The notes beneath the pieces are model-generated. The model saw only the letters and a program-made list of their open reading frames with translations. It was not told the DNA's origin and searched no databases. The translations under genes and the position numbers were made by a program. Below are positions 53,984 to 63,065 of a stretch of DNA of 64,000 bases, in pieces (the stretch's first letter is position 1; each line of letters opens with the position of its first letter). Origin of the DNA: Imhoffiella fuscus. GTDB taxonomy: Bacteria; Pseudomonadota; Gammaproteobacteria; Chromatiales; Chromatiaceae. The stretch is from NCBI RefSeq assembly GCF_042682685.1, contig NZ_JBHUHX010000059.1:60773-124772 (forward strand), read 5' to 3'.

Positions 53984-54934
53984 CTACTCCCACTCCAGCT
54001 CGACGAAGGCGGCTGTGACGTTGCGCCCCTGATAGGCGTCGAACAGCAGCCAGTGTCCGGGGTTCTCGCGCCCGAGTTCGACGACCGCCTGCTCGATCGT
54101 CCCGCGCGCACGGATCAGCCGACGGACGCCTTGCGCCAGTGCGTCGAGATAGCGCCGCTGCTCGGCCAGGGCAGCACGCCAGTCGGCCGGCACCGGACCA
54201 TGCCCCGGAACGACCCGCTGGGCCGGGAACGCCATCAGCGCATCGCAGACGCTCAACCAGCCGAGCAGGCTGCCGTCCAGGGCCGGAATGCGCTCGACGA
54301 AGAGCAGATCGGACAACCAGAGGGTATCCGTGCGCCGATCGTAGACCGTCAGATCGGCATTGGTGTGGGCGGTCGGATAGGCGCGCAGTTCCAGCACCCG
54401 ACCACCGAGATCCAGTTCGGTCCGGTCCGCAACCGTCCGGCTCGGCGCCACCAGACGGCTGCCCTCGGCGATCGGTCCCAAGGTATCCCTCGCACGGACG
54501 AGATAGCCCTCGCCCCGACGGGCCATGGCGTCGGGCAGATTGGCATGGCCGACGAACGCGGGCCGATCCTGCTCGAAGGCCGCAGCCCCCAGGATGTGGT
54601 CCGGATGGACATGGGTCAGGATCACATAGGCGATCGGCAGATCCGTCACCCGACGCACCGCCGCGCGCAGCGCCAGCCCTTCTTCGAGCGAGCCGCCGGT
54701 GTCGATCACGGCAACCCGCTCGGTCCCGACGATGAAGCCCAGATTGGCGATGCGCCCATGATTGGACGCCGAGGCATCCTCCTGCACGCCGGCGTGGGAG
54801 AAGACACCGGGCGCGATCTCGCTTACCGGCAATGGATCGACCGCCAGCGCGAACGCGGACCAGAGCGCAGCGACGGTGGCGAAGAGGCCGGCCAGGTTGG
54901 CTCGCCGGAACTGAACGGGGATCAACAGTCGCAT
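53984..54934 (-). CDS. Quinoprotein relay-system zinc metallohydrolase (MBL fold)
   Basis: The protein has 316 residues with an N-terminal hydrophobic signal segment (LAGLFATVAALWSAFALA). The metallo-beta-lactamase motif THVHPDH is present with further metal residues in YPTAHTNAD, WLSDLLF and VVPGHGPV. This matches the SoxH-like hydrolases that occur with PQQ dehydrogenases and with the SoxYZ-like carrier. A periplasmic role in releasing a carrier-bound intermediate is often supposed but unproven. Confidence 0.85.
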   Translation of the reverse strand: MRLLIPVQFRRANLAGLFATVAALWSAFALAVDPLPVSEIAPGVFSHAGVQEDASASNHGRIANLGFIVGTERVAVIDTGGSLEEGLALRAAVRRVTDLPIAYVILTHVHPDHILGAAAFEQDRPAFVGHANLPDAMARRGEGYLVRARDTLGPIAEGSRLVAPSRTVADRTELDLGGRVLELRAYPTAHTNADLTVYDRRTDTLWLSDLLFVERIPALDGSLLGWLSVCDALMAFPAQRVVPGHGPVPADWRAALAEQRRYLDALAQGVRRLIRARGTIEQAVVELGRENPGHWLLFDAYQGRNVTAAFVELEWE

Positions 54935-54958
54935 CTCCAGCAGGTGGGAACCGCACCG

Positions 54959-54990
54959 CGTAGCCTGGATGCAGCGCAGCGAAATCCAGG
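54959..54990. repeat. REP-type extragenic element, left arm
   Basis: GTAGCCTGGATGCAGCGCAG followed by CGAAATCCAGG is almost the same as at 59003 and 22447. It lies in the divergent space between the metallohydrolase gene and the ABC importer. Confidence 0.6.
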
Positions 54991-55155
54991 TTCTTTCAGG
55001 CAGTGGCGACGTTCAAATCGACGATCAATGGCCCCCATTTTGCTTGTAGGACGCACCATCGGTGTTCTCACGACTCCGGAAGCAAAGTGCGGACCAGCGA
55101 TCGGACGAGCGGCCCGAACTCCGGACGACGGACCAACCCTCGAACAGGAGTTGAG

Positions 55156-56169
55156 ATGCCCATTGTCATGTCACACACACGGCCCCTCGGACCGATGCGC
55201 TGGATCCGCTTCGCCGCGCTTGCCCTGACCCTGCTTGCGCCTTCGCCGCCGATCCTCGCCGACGGCACGGTCCGGCTGGCGGTCCTCAAATTCGGCACCC
55301 TGTCCTGGGAGGCGGACGTCATCCGCCGCAACGGTTTCGACCGCGCCGAGGGCTTCAGCCTGGAACCGAGCGTCTTCGCCGGTCCCCAGGCGACGCTGGT
55401 CGCGCTCATGGGGGGAGACGCGGACATGGCGGTCACCGACTGGATCTGGGTCTCGCGCCAGCGCGATGCGGGCCGACCATACAGCTTCGTCCCCTATTCG
55501 ACGGCCATCGGCGCGCTGATGGTGCCGAGCGGATCGGACATCGGATCGCTCGCCGACCTCGCGGGCCACCGCATCGGCGTCGCCGGGGGACCGCTCGACA
55601 AGAACTGGCTCCTGCTGCGCGCCCTCGCCCGCCAGCGCTCCGGCCTGGATCTCGCGAGCCAGGTCGACCCCGTCTACGGCGCGCCGCCGCTCCTGAACGC
55701 ACAGATCCAGCAGGACCGCCTGGACGCCGTCATCACCCACTGGCCCTATGCCGCCCGTCTGAGCGCGGTCGGCTACCGTCCGTTGATGGACGCACGCGAG
55801 GCCATGTCAGAACTCGGCATCCAGGCCGAGGTGCCCATGATCGGCTACGTCTTCGACGAGGACTGGGCCAAGTCGCACCGCGAGACGACCGACGGATTCT
55901 TCCGCGCCGTCGCCCGCGCCAAGTCGCGTCTGGCCGAATCCGACGCCGAATGGCAGGCCCTGCGCCCGCTGATGGGCGTCGATGACGAGGCGACCTTCAT
56001 CGCGCTCCGCGACGGCTATCGGGCCGGCATCCCCAAACGCTGGGGCAAGGCGGAACGCGCCGCCGCCGAGCACCTGTTCGAGATCCTGCGCGCGACCGGC
56101 GGCGAGGCACTGGTCGGCAAGGCCGCCCGGCTCGCGCCCGGAACCTTCTGGGAAGGGGCCACGGATTGA
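55156..56169 (+). CDS. ABC transporter substrate-binding protein (NitT/TauT type)
   Basis: The protein has 337 residues from ATG 55156, 6 bases after AGGAG. A signal peptide (FAALALTLLAPSPPILA) precedes a two-lobed binding protein of the SsuA/TauA/NMT1 kind, with ALMGGDADMAVTDWIWVSRQ and a GHRIGVAGGPLDKNW segment. It should bind a small organic solute in the periplasm. Its neighbours are the permease and ATPase with overlapping frames. The position beside quinoprotein accessory genes suggests uptake of a compound used there, but the ligand is not readable. Confidence 0.88.
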   Translation: MPIVMSHTRPLGPMRWIRFAALALTLLAPSPPILADGTVRLAVLKFGTLSWEADVIRRNGFDRAEGFSLEPSVFAGPQATLVALMGGDADMAVTDWIWVSRQRDAGRPYSFVPYSTAIGALMVPSGSDIGSLADLAGHRIGVAGGPLDKNWLLLRALARQRSGLDLASQVDPVYGAPPLLNAQIQQDRLDAVITHWPYAARLSAVGYRPLMDAREAMSELGIQAEVPMIGYVFDEDWAKSHRETTDGFFRAVARAKSRLAESDAEWQALRPLMGVDDEATFIALRDGYRAGIPKRWGKAERAAAEHLFEILRATGGEALVGKAARLAPGTFWEGATD

Positions 56170-56927
56170 CCCTGCCCCGGCCGGATCGCCACCCGCTCGC
56201 ACTGAGCCTGACCTCGGCGCTCTGCCTGATTCTGCTCTGGCAGTGGGGCGCCTGGCAGGCGCAAAGCAATCTGCTCCCGACGCCGCTCGCGGTATTCGAG
56301 TTCGCCCGGACAGCCGTCGTCGACGGCGACCTGCTCGAACATCTCGGCGCCACGCTGCGCCGCGTGACGCTCGCCTTCGTCATCGCCATGCTGGTCGGCG
56401 GCACGCTCGGCAGCCTCATGGGCCGATTCAAGACGCTGAACGCCATCCTGGATCCCTGGCTCATCCTGCTGCTCAACATCCCGGCGCTGGTCATCATCAT
56501 CCTCGCCTTCGTCTGGTTCGGGCTCAACGAGACCACCGCCGTCATCGCCATCGCGCTCAACAAGATCCCCAACGTCATGGTCATCCTGCGCGAGGGCGCG
56601 CGCACGCTGGACCCGGACTTTCGCGAGATGGCCCAGAGCTTCCGGCTCGGCTGGCGCAAGACGCTGGTCTACGTGACCCTCCCCCAACTGCTGCCCTACA
56701 TCGCCGTCGCCGCGCGCTCGGGGCTGGCGCTCATCTGGAAGATCGTGCTGGTCGTCGAGCTGCTGGGACGCAACGACGGCATCGGTTTCATGCTCCACAC
56801 CTATTTCCAGCTCTTCGACGTCACCGGAATACTGGCCTACAGCCTCTCCTTCATCCTGGTCATGCTGGGGATCGAATATGCACTCCTCCAACCGCTCGAA
56901 CGTCTCGCCAATCGCTGGCGGCGTTGA
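56166..56927 (+). CDS. ABC transporter permease (NitT/TauT type)
   Basis: The protein has 253 residues and starts with TTG overlapping the TGA of the binding-protein gene. Six or so membrane helices and the EAA loop (REGARTLDPDFREMAQSFRLG) are seen, as in SsuC/TauC. It forms the channel of the importer. Confidence 0.88.
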   Translation: MTLPRPDRHPLALSLTSALCLILLWQWGAWQAQSNLLPTPLAVFEFARTAVVDGDLLEHLGATLRRVTLAFVIAMLVGGTLGSLMGRFKTLNAILDPWLILLLNIPALVIIILAFVWFGLNETTAVIAIALNKIPNVMVILREGARTLDPDFREMAQSFRLGWRKTLVYVTLPQLLPYIAVAARSGLALIWKIVLVVELLGRNDGIGFMLHTYFQLFDVTGILAYSLSFILVMLGIEYALLQPLERLANRWRR

Positions 56928-57738
56928 TCCGACGGCGCCTGGATCGAGACGTCCGCAACGAGTCGCCATGCCCAGAGAACAACTCACCCAATGCCCGCCG
57001 CTGGTCGAGATCGAGATCGCGCGCAAATGCTTCGCCGACCCGGAGAGCCATCGGCTCAGGATCGTACTGGAGGGGTTGAGATTCGCCTTGCGGCCCGGGG
57101 AGGTCGTCGCGGTCATAGGTCCATCGGGATGCGGAAAGACGACCCTGCTCCAGCTCGTCGCCGGTCTGGACGAGGATTTCGAGGGCCGCATCGCCTGGTC
57201 CGACGCGCGCTCCGACCAACCCCCTCGGCTCGGCTATGTCTTCCAGAATCCGCGCCTGCTGCCCTGGCTCACGCTGCGCAAGAACATCGAACTGGTGCTG
57301 AACGAACGGGCGCACCCGCGCCGCCAGGTCGACGACCTGCTCGCGCTCACCGGGCTGACCGGATTCGCCGAGCTGCACGCCAATCGCCTCTCGGTCGGCA
57401 TGCAACGCCGCGCCGCGCTCGCCCGCGCCTTCGCCGTGCAACCACGACTGCTCTTGATGGACGAGCCATTCGTTTCGCTCGACGCACCCACCGCCCAGCA
57501 GTTGCGGCAACTCCTAATCCAGATCTGGGACCACACCCGCCCCACCATCCTCTTCGTCACCCACGACCTGCGCGAGGCCACCATGCTCGCCGATCGCATC
57601 CTCTGCCTCTCCAGCAACCCCGCCAGACTCATCGCCGAAATCCCGGTTGGCATTCCCCGCACCGAGCGCCTGAACGCAACCGCGACCGAGCAGCGCCACA
57701 CCGAAATCCGATCCCGCTTCGAGCGCCTCTACGTATGA
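56878..57738 (+). CDS. ABC transporter ATP-binding protein (NitT/TauT type)
   Basis: The protein has 286 residues if ATG 56878, inside the permease gene, is used; ATG 56968 would remove a 30-residue unstructured leader and is equally possible. Walker A is GPSGCGKTT, Walker B LLLMDEP and the H-loop VTHDLREA. The signature reads LSVGMQRR instead of LSGGQ, a variation known in this subfamily. It energises the importer. Confidence 0.88.
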   Translation: MHSSNRSNVSPIAGGVDPTAPGSRRPQRVAMPREQLTQCPPLVEIEIARKCFADPESHRLRIVLEGLRFALRPGEVVAVIGPSGCGKTTLLQLVAGLDEDFEGRIAWSDARSDQPPRLGYVFQNPRLLPWLTLRKNIELVLNERAHPRRQVDDLLALTGLTGFAELHANRLSVGMQRRAALARAFAVQPRLLLMDEPFVSLDAPTAQQLRQLLIQIWDHTRPTILFVTHDLREATMLADRILCLSSNPARLIAEIPVGIPRTERLNATATEQRHTEIRSRFERLYV

Positions 57739-57766
57739 GCCGTAGTAAAGCGGACTTAAATTGGCA

Positions 57767-57796
57767 TTGACGTTAATTAAAAAAAACCGCTATTAC
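57767..57796 (+). promoter_or_regulatory. Sigma-70-like promoter of the Fic gene
   Basis: TTGACG and TATTAC, 18 bases apart, lie in a markedly AT-rich patch (57752-57800) about 40 bases upstream of the Fic start. The base composition contrasts with the surrounding DNA. Confidence 0.5.
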
Positions 57797-57836
57797 TTAA
57801 ATAAAGAGCGAAATCAGATGTAGGCACCCCATCAGC

Positions 57837-59006
57837 ATGCCCGAACCAACCCGCCTTGGCCGTTTTATCGAATCCCCCGTCGCTGGCGAGATCGTTAGCG
57901 CATTCATTCCACCAGCGCTGCCGCCGAATCCGCCGATCGACGTGCTCAGCCTCCTCCATCATCTGAGCGCTGCGGAGCGCGCCTTGGGGCGACTCGACGG
58001 CATCACCATCCTGCTACCGCGCCAGGAACTGTTCCTGTACATGTATGTGCGCAAGGAAGCCGTACTGTCCTCGCAGATCGAGGGAACCCAATCCACCCTA
58101 TCGGACCTCCTGCGCTTCGAAGCCGAGGCACAAGCCGGCCAGCCGATCGACGATATCCGAGAGGTCTCGAACTATGTCGACGCCATGATGTATGGCCTCG
58201 AACGCCTGGAGCACTTGCCTCTGTCACTTCGGCTCATCCGCGAGATCCACGCCAAACTGCTCAAGGGGGGGCGCGGTGGCACCAAGAACCCAGGCGAATT
58301 CAGGCGCTCACAGAACTGGATCGGCGGCACACGTCCCGGAAACGCCCTGTTCGTCCCACCGCCCACGACCGAGCTGGACGCCTGTCTCAATGCGCTCGAA
58401 GGCTTCATGCACGAAGAGGATTCACGGCTCCCGGCGCTCATAAAGGCAGGGCTCATGCACGTGCAGTTCGAAACGATTCATCCCTTCCTAGACGGCAACG
58501 GACGCATCGGACGCCTGCTGGTCACGCTCTATCTCTGCACGCATGGCGTGCTACGCAAACCGCTTCTCTATCTCAGCCTCTACCTGAAAAGTCACAGAAC
58601 CGACTATTACCGGCTGCTTCAGGAAGTCAGAGAACAGGGTGCCTGGGAGCCATGGCTCGAATTCTTCCTGACCGGCGTCGCCGAAACCGCCAATCAGGCG
58701 TTCGATGCGGCAACGCGTATCGTCGAGCTATTCAAGGATGATCGCGAGCGCATCGCCGCAAGCGGCGACCGGGTCAACTCTGCCCTGCGAGTCCACGACC
58801 TCCTCCAACAGAGCCCCTACCTCACGGCCAACGTACTCGTGACTCGAACCGGGCTCTCGGCCCCGACCATCAACGCCGCGCTATTGGATCTCCAGCGTCT
58901 CGGAATCGTCGAGGAGGTGACGGGCCGTCGACGTGGACGTGTATTCGCCTACCGAAGCTACCTGGCCATCCTTGGCGAGGGCACGGATCCGCCCTCGACC
59001 CCGTAG
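57837..59006 (+). CDS. Fic-domain protein with winged-helix C-terminus
   Basis: The protein has 389 residues. The catalytic motif HPFLDGNGRIGR is at 215-226, intact for AMP (or other nucleotide) transfer to protein hydroxyls. An N-terminal inhibitory helix motif SSQIEG (78-83, Glu82) matches class II Fic proteins, where the glutamate blocks ATP. The C-terminal 80 residues form a DNA-binding winged helix (LVTRTGLSAPTINAALLDLQ). It stands alone with its own AT-rich promoter, and could be a regulator or stress protein; the target is unknown. Confidence 0.92.
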   Translation: MPEPTRLGRFIESPVAGEIVSAFIPPALPPNPPIDVLSLLHHLSAAERALGRLDGITILLPRQELFLYMYVRKEAVLSSQIEGTQSTLSDLLRFEAEAQAGQPIDDIREVSNYVDAMMYGLERLEHLPLSLRLIREIHAKLLKGGRGGTKNPGEFRRSQNWIGGTRPGNALFVPPPTTELDACLNALEGFMHEEDSRLPALIKAGLMHVQFETIHPFLDGNGRIGRLLVTLYLCTHGVLRKPLLYLSLYLKSHRTDYYRLLQEVREQGAWEPWLEFFLTGVAETANQAFDAATRIVELFKDDRERIAASGDRVNSALRVHDLLQQSPYLTANVLVTRTGLSAPTINAALLDLQRLGIVEEVTGRRRGRVFAYRSYLAILGEGTDPPSTP

Positions 59007-59100
59007 CCCGGGGCAGCGCAGCGAAATCCAGGAGGCACCACCAAACCTCGCCGCCGCACCAGTACACACCAGGATTGCGCTGACACCGCATCCGGGATAG
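59003..59100. repeat. REP-type extragenic element, two arms
   Basis: GTAGCCCGGGGCAGCGCAG at 59003 and an opposite arm near 59070-59098 (AGGATTGCGCTGACACCGCA, then TCCGGGATAGG) form an imperfect large inverted pair after the Fic gene. Confidence 0.6.
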
Positions 59101-59152
59101 GGTCGGGCACCGACACACTCGGCGCGCTCATACAGAGCGAGGTGGTTCATCG

Positions 59153-59527
59153 ATGAATCCAACGAGGGACCTGCGATCCCCGAAAGCCGCGTCCAACGCG
59201 AGACAGCGCAAGAGAGCCCCAATGTTCGGCGTCACACTATTACTGGCCGCACTCACGCCCCCGGCCCTGCCGACGGGGCAGCAACTGGCCGAGCGGCTGT
59301 TCCAGGCCGCCATCTCACGATTCGGAGGACCCTGCCAAGGAATCGAACGCACCCGGGCGCTCGGAACCGGATCGAACGGAGCGGCACTGGTCGCCGTCGC
59401 CTGCACCAAGGGCGGACGGCACGTGTTGCGCATCCACGCGGATAACACCGTCTCCTACATGTCGCCGTGCGCGGATTTCGAGTCGCTCACCGGGCTGCGC
59501 TGTTTCCCCGCAGAAAAGGGCCGCTGA
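59153..59527 (+). CDS. Small predicted exported protein, function unknown
   Basis: The protein has 124 residues. ATG 59153 has GAGGTG nearby upstream; an internal ATG at 59222 would start directly at the hydrophobic signal segment (VTLLLAALTPPALP). The mature part has four cysteines (GGPCQGIE, VACTKGG, SPCADF, LRCFPAE) that could form two disulfides in the periplasm. No domain is recognised and the neighbours give no hint. Confidence 0.55.
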   Translation: MNPTRDLRSPKAASNARQRKRAPMFGVTLLLAALTPPALPTGQQLAERLFQAAISRFGGPCQGIERTRALGTGSNGAALVAVACTKGGRHVLRIHADNTVSYMSPCADFESLTGLRCFPAEKGR

Positions 59528-59907
59528 TCTCGCCTAGAAGGCCACACTCCTCTGCGCGCGCCCTGTAGAAGCAGGCAACCGCCCGGCGGCCCGATCTCCG
59601 GTAGCGAGTTTTCTCGGATATCCTGCTAGTTTATGCTCTTGATACATCGCAATTAATTAGGAACCGGGAGCGCACGCTCCCAACGCAAGGGCACATGGCG
59701 AATTCGCAACGCCCATGCGTCCCCATGAACGGACACTCCAAGATGGCCCGGCGAACGCCGAGAAGACCGTCGCGACCACACCGGATGCGCCTCGCCCGAC
59801 AAAAGGCGCAGCAGAATAGATCGATGAATTCCCCGCGCTCTACAGAATGGGGAATCCGAGCGGACCCGTGCAAAGCGGGCCGTCACTAAAATGAGGAGGT
59901 GAGGAAC
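59528..59907. other. Intergenic region upstream of the sigma-54 activator
   Basis: It has an AT-rich stretch (59625-59662) and the palindrome GGGAGCG-CA-CGCTCCC (59666-59681). A 64-codon Arg-rich frame at 59695-59889 has no convincing ribosome site or homology and is not called. The region probably carries the activator's promoter. Confidence 0.45.
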
Positions 59908-61872
59908 GTGGGTGAAGCAATCATGCAGCTCAGCGGGTCTGAGCATGCGGACTTGGTCAAGGCCGCAATCGCTGGCGACGAGATGATCTGCTCGCAGTTC
60001 GACGAGATCACGGTCGCCTCATGGCACCGTTGTTATACGGGTTACGGGCTCGATCCAATCGATGCCCCGGATCCGGTGATCATCCCCCGGGGCGATCTGC
60101 GCGAGCGCCAGGATCGCGCCTGTCATCTGCTGGAGATCGCCCGCCACGAGATGACCAGTCTCTACCAGCAGCTCGCCGGCTCGGGACACGCCATCATTCT
60201 CACCGACAATGAAGGCGTGCTGCTCAACTACATCGGCGATCCGATGTTCACCGACACCGCCGCCAACGCCTGCCTGCAGACGGGCGCAGTCTGGGACGAG
60301 CGGACCCAGGGCACCAACGGCATCGGCACCTGCGTGGTGGAGAAGAAGGCGTTGGTGGTTCACAAGGCCGCGCACTATCTGACACGCAACGCCAACCTCA
60401 CCTGCGCGGCGGCACCCATCTTCGATCCGCACGGCAACGTACTGGCGATCCTGGATGCCTCAAGCGAGGCCAAGCTGGCCCAAAAGCACACCATGGTGCT
60501 GCTCAACATGTCGGCACAGATGATCGAGAACCGGGTCTTCTTCTGCGCCTTGAAGGATGCCTACGTCTTCCGATGTCACAGCCGGGCCGAGTTCCTCGGC
60601 ACGCTTGGCGAAGGGCTCATCGCCTTCACCCCGGAGGGTCGCGTCCTGGCCGCCAACCGTAGCGTCATGTTCCAGATGGGGCTCGAGTCGCCGCAACAGA
60701 TCGTCGGTCAGGAAATCCAGGAGCTCTTCACCATCTCTCTGCCGATGCTGCTCAAGCGCGCCCACTCCCAGAGTTGCCCGGCCTTCCCCATCATCGAAAC
60801 CCACTCGGAACGCCGCTTCTTCGCCAAAGTCCAGCCCCCCGAAAAGACCTCCGCGCCAACGCCGGCACCGATCCAGCGGCGAGCGGCCTCCAACCTCCGC
60901 ACCGAGGCCTGTCTCGCGCGCTACGCCCCCTTCGACGCACTGCATTTCGGCGATCCACGGATGAAGCGCAACATCGAGACCATCCGCAAGGTCCTCGACC
61001 GAGACATTCCCTGCATGCTGTTCGGCGAGACCGGTGTCGGCAAGGATGTCTTCGCCCGCGCCATGCACCAGTCCAGCGCCCGCAGCGACAAGCCATTCGT
61101 CGCCCTCAACTGCGCCTCGCTGCCCGAGTCGCTGATCGAGAGCGAGCTGTTCGGCTACAAGGCCGGAGCCTTCACCGGGGCGAGCCGCGACGGCAACCGG
61201 GGCAAGATCCTCCAAGCCGACGGCGGCACGCTCTTCCTCGACGAGATCGGCGACATGCCGATTCATCTGCAGGCCCGTCTGCTGCGCGTACTGGAAGACC
61301 GCACCGTCGTACCGCTCGGCGGCGACAAGCCGATTCCGGTCTCCATCCAGCTGATCAGCGCAACCCATCGCGACGTGCGCGGCCTCATCGCCGAGGGCAA
61401 ATTCCGCGAGGACCTCTACTACCGCATCCACGGCATCTCCATCCAGATCCCAGCCCTACGCGACCGCGCCGACCGGCGCGAACTCATCCTCCGGGTCGCC
61501 CAAGAAGAGGCCGGCGAGAACGTTCAACTCGAATGGGAGCCAGCCGCCCTGGAGCACATGGTCGCCTATCAGTGGCCAGGCAATCTGCGCCAGTTGCGCA
61601 ACGTGCTGCGCGCGGTCACCGCGCTCTGCGAGGATCATTACGTGCGGATGCGCGACCTGCCCGACGAGATCCGCCACCCGGCGCACGAATCGGCCCAGGG
61701 CGACATCCCGGCACCCGAGTTCAACGCACTGGCGGTCGCCGAACGCGATGCCCTGCTGAAGGTCCTGGAAGGCGCCCATTGGAACGTCAGCCTGGTTGCC
61801 AAAAACCTCGGACTCAGCCGCAACACACTCTACCGACGGATGAAACGCTATGGAATCAATCCGGCACGTTGA
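59908..61872 (+). CDS. Sigma-54-dependent transcriptional activator (AcoR-like)
   Basis: The protein has 654 residues from GTG 59908, 8 bases after AGGAGG; GTG 59899 and ATG 59923 are alternatives. An N-terminal GAF-like sensor (ERTQGTNGIGTCVVEKKA is typical of AcoR) is followed by a PAS-like part, then the AAA+ domain with Walker A GETGVGKD, the sigma-54 contact loop GAFTGA (420-425) and Walker B GGTLFLDEIG, and a C-terminal Fis-type helix-turn-helix (VAKNLGLSRNTLYRRMKR). It activates sigma-54 promoters. Two such promoters are in the window, at 40373 and at 63852, both in front of genes for alcohol/aldehyde oxidation. It likely senses an alcohol or aldehyde. Confidence 0.93.
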   Translation: MGEAIMQLSGSEHADLVKAAIAGDEMICSQFDEITVASWHRCYTGYGLDPIDAPDPVIIPRGDLRERQDRACHLLEIARHEMTSLYQQLAGSGHAIILTDNEGVLLNYIGDPMFTDTAANACLQTGAVWDERTQGTNGIGTCVVEKKALVVHKAAHYLTRNANLTCAAAPIFDPHGNVLAILDASSEAKLAQKHTMVLLNMSAQMIENRVFFCALKDAYVFRCHSRAEFLGTLGEGLIAFTPEGRVLAANRSVMFQMGLESPQQIVGQEIQELFTISLPMLLKRAHSQSCPAFPIIETHSERRFFAKVQPPEKTSAPTPAPIQRRAASNLRTEACLARYAPFDALHFGDPRMKRNIETIRKVLDRDIPCMLFGETGVGKDVFARAMHQSSARSDKPFVALNCASLPESLIESELFGYKAGAFTGASRDGNRGKILQADGGTLFLDEIGDMPIHLQARLLRVLEDRTVVPLGGDKPIPVSIQLISATHRDVRGLIAEGKFREDLYYRIHGISIQIPALRDRADRRELILRVAQEEAGENVQLEWEPAALEHMVAYQWPGNLRQLRNVLRAVTALCEDHYVRMRDLPDEIRHPAHESAQGDIPAPEFNALAVAERDALLKVLEGAHWNVSLVAKNLGLSRNTLYRRMKRYGINPAR

Positions 61873-61884
61873 CTGGCGAGCGCG

Positions 61885-62478
61885 ATGACTCCGCCCGAGA
61901 CGCCCCGCCTGGCCTGGGCCATCACCGGCTCGGGGCATTACCTGAACGAATGTCTCGAACTGCTGGCGCAGCGCGAAGATGTCGACCTGTTCCTCAGCCG
62001 AGCCGGAGCTGAGGTCATGGCCATGTACGGACATGACCTCAAGGCGTTGCGCGAACGTATGACCTGCTTTCGCGACACCACCGCCAGCGCCTCGCCGGTC
62101 GGCCTCTTCTACAAGGGACATTACTCGCGGCTGGTGGTGGCCCCCGCCACCTCCAACACTGTGGCCAAAATGGTGTGCGGCATCTCGGACTCGCTGGTGA
62201 CCAACATCTACGCCCAGGCCGGCAAATGCCGCATCCCAAGCCTCGTCTTCGCCTGCGACACGGCACCCGCGATGGAGACCGAGGCACCGAGCGGTCAGGT
62301 GATGGTCTACCCACGCCGCATCGACCTCGAAAACGTCGAACGTCTGCGAACCTTCGAGTACACCCAGATCGTCGACAGCTTCGCCGAGCTCAAAACCGCG
62401 CTGGAATCGCCGCCAGACCGAAACGAATCCCACGGACACACGCGTCCCGAGACCATCAAGCATCCAGACCAACCTTAA
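61885..62478 (+). CDS. Archaeoflavoprotein/dihydromethanopterin reductase-like flavoprotein
   Basis: The protein has 197 residues and fits the DmrB/AfpA flavoprotein family: the opening AWAITGSGHYLNE, the segment LSRAGAEVMAMYG and the FMN loop VVAPATSNTVAKMVCGISDS. In archaea and methylotrophs such proteins reduce dihydromethanopterin with FMN. It begins 13 bases after the activator gene and is followed by a DUF447 and an MfnB-like gene, both also linked to methanopterin or methanofuran. Assignment to this pathway is by family and context. Confidence 0.8.
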   Translation: MTPPETPRLAWAITGSGHYLNECLELLAQREDVDLFLSRAGAEVMAMYGHDLKALRERMTCFRDTTASASPVGLFYKGHYSRLVVAPATSNTVAKMVCGISDSLVTNIYAQAGKCRIPSLVFACDTAPAMETEAPSGQVMVYPRRIDLENVERLRTFEYTQIVDSFAELKTALESPPDRNESHGHTRPETIKHPDQP

Positions 62479-62495
62479 GCGAGAGCCAAACGCCC

Positions 62496-63065
62496 GTGAT
62501 CCAAGAAGTCATCGTCACGACAATCGACCCGTTGGGCGAACCGCACATCGCCCCTATGGGCATTCGCCGCCGCGAGGATTTCCTCGTGATCTCTCCCTTT
62601 CGACCGTCCAGAACGCTGGAAAACCTGCTCCAGACTCGGCACGCTACCGTCAATTACACCGACGACGTGCGCGTGTTCGCCGGCTGCCTGACCGGGCGGC
62701 GCGATTGGCCGCTCATGGACAGCACCCGCATCGACACTCCCCGTCTGCGTGACGCCTTGGCCCACACCGAGCTCGAACTGCTCGACCTGGAAGAGGACGA
62801 GATTCGGCCGCGTCTGCTCTGTCGCGTCCTCCACGAGGAGACGCACCGCCCCTTCCAGGGATTCAACCGCGCCCAGTCGGCCGTGCTGGAGTTGGCCATC
62901 CTGGTCAGTCGTCTGGAACGACTGCCGTTCCAGAAGGTGGTGGAGGAGATGGCCTATCTGCTCACGGCCGTCGAGAAGACCGCCGGTCCGCGCGAGCAGG
63001 AGGCATGGAACTGGCTGATGGACCATGTCACCCAGCGCAAGGCCCTCATGGAAGCGGGGGCATGA
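62496..63065 (+). CDS. DUF447 family protein
   Basis: The protein has 189 residues from GTG 62496 (VIQEVIVTTIDPLGEPHIAP). The fold is expected to be an FMN-binding split barrel. DUF447 genes are found in methanogens and in methylotrophs with tetrahydromethanopterin genes; the exact reaction is not known to me. The stop overlaps the next ATG (ATGA), so the protein is made together with the MfnB-like enzyme. Confidence 0.8.
   Translation: MIQEVIVTTIDPLGEPHIAPMGIRRREDFLVISPFRPSRTLENLLQTRHATVNYTDDVRVFAGCLTGRRDWPLMDSTRIDTPRLRDALAHTELELLDLEEDEIRPRLLCRVLHEETHRPFQGFNRAQSAVLELAILVSRLERLPFQKVVEEMAYLLTAVEKTAGPREQEAWNWLMDHVTQRKALMEAGA

Noticed and set aside
59695..59889. A 64-codon frame before the sigma-54 activator
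   Set aside because: It is Arg-rich without a proper ribosome site or domain, and similar chance frames abound in high-GC intergenic DNA.
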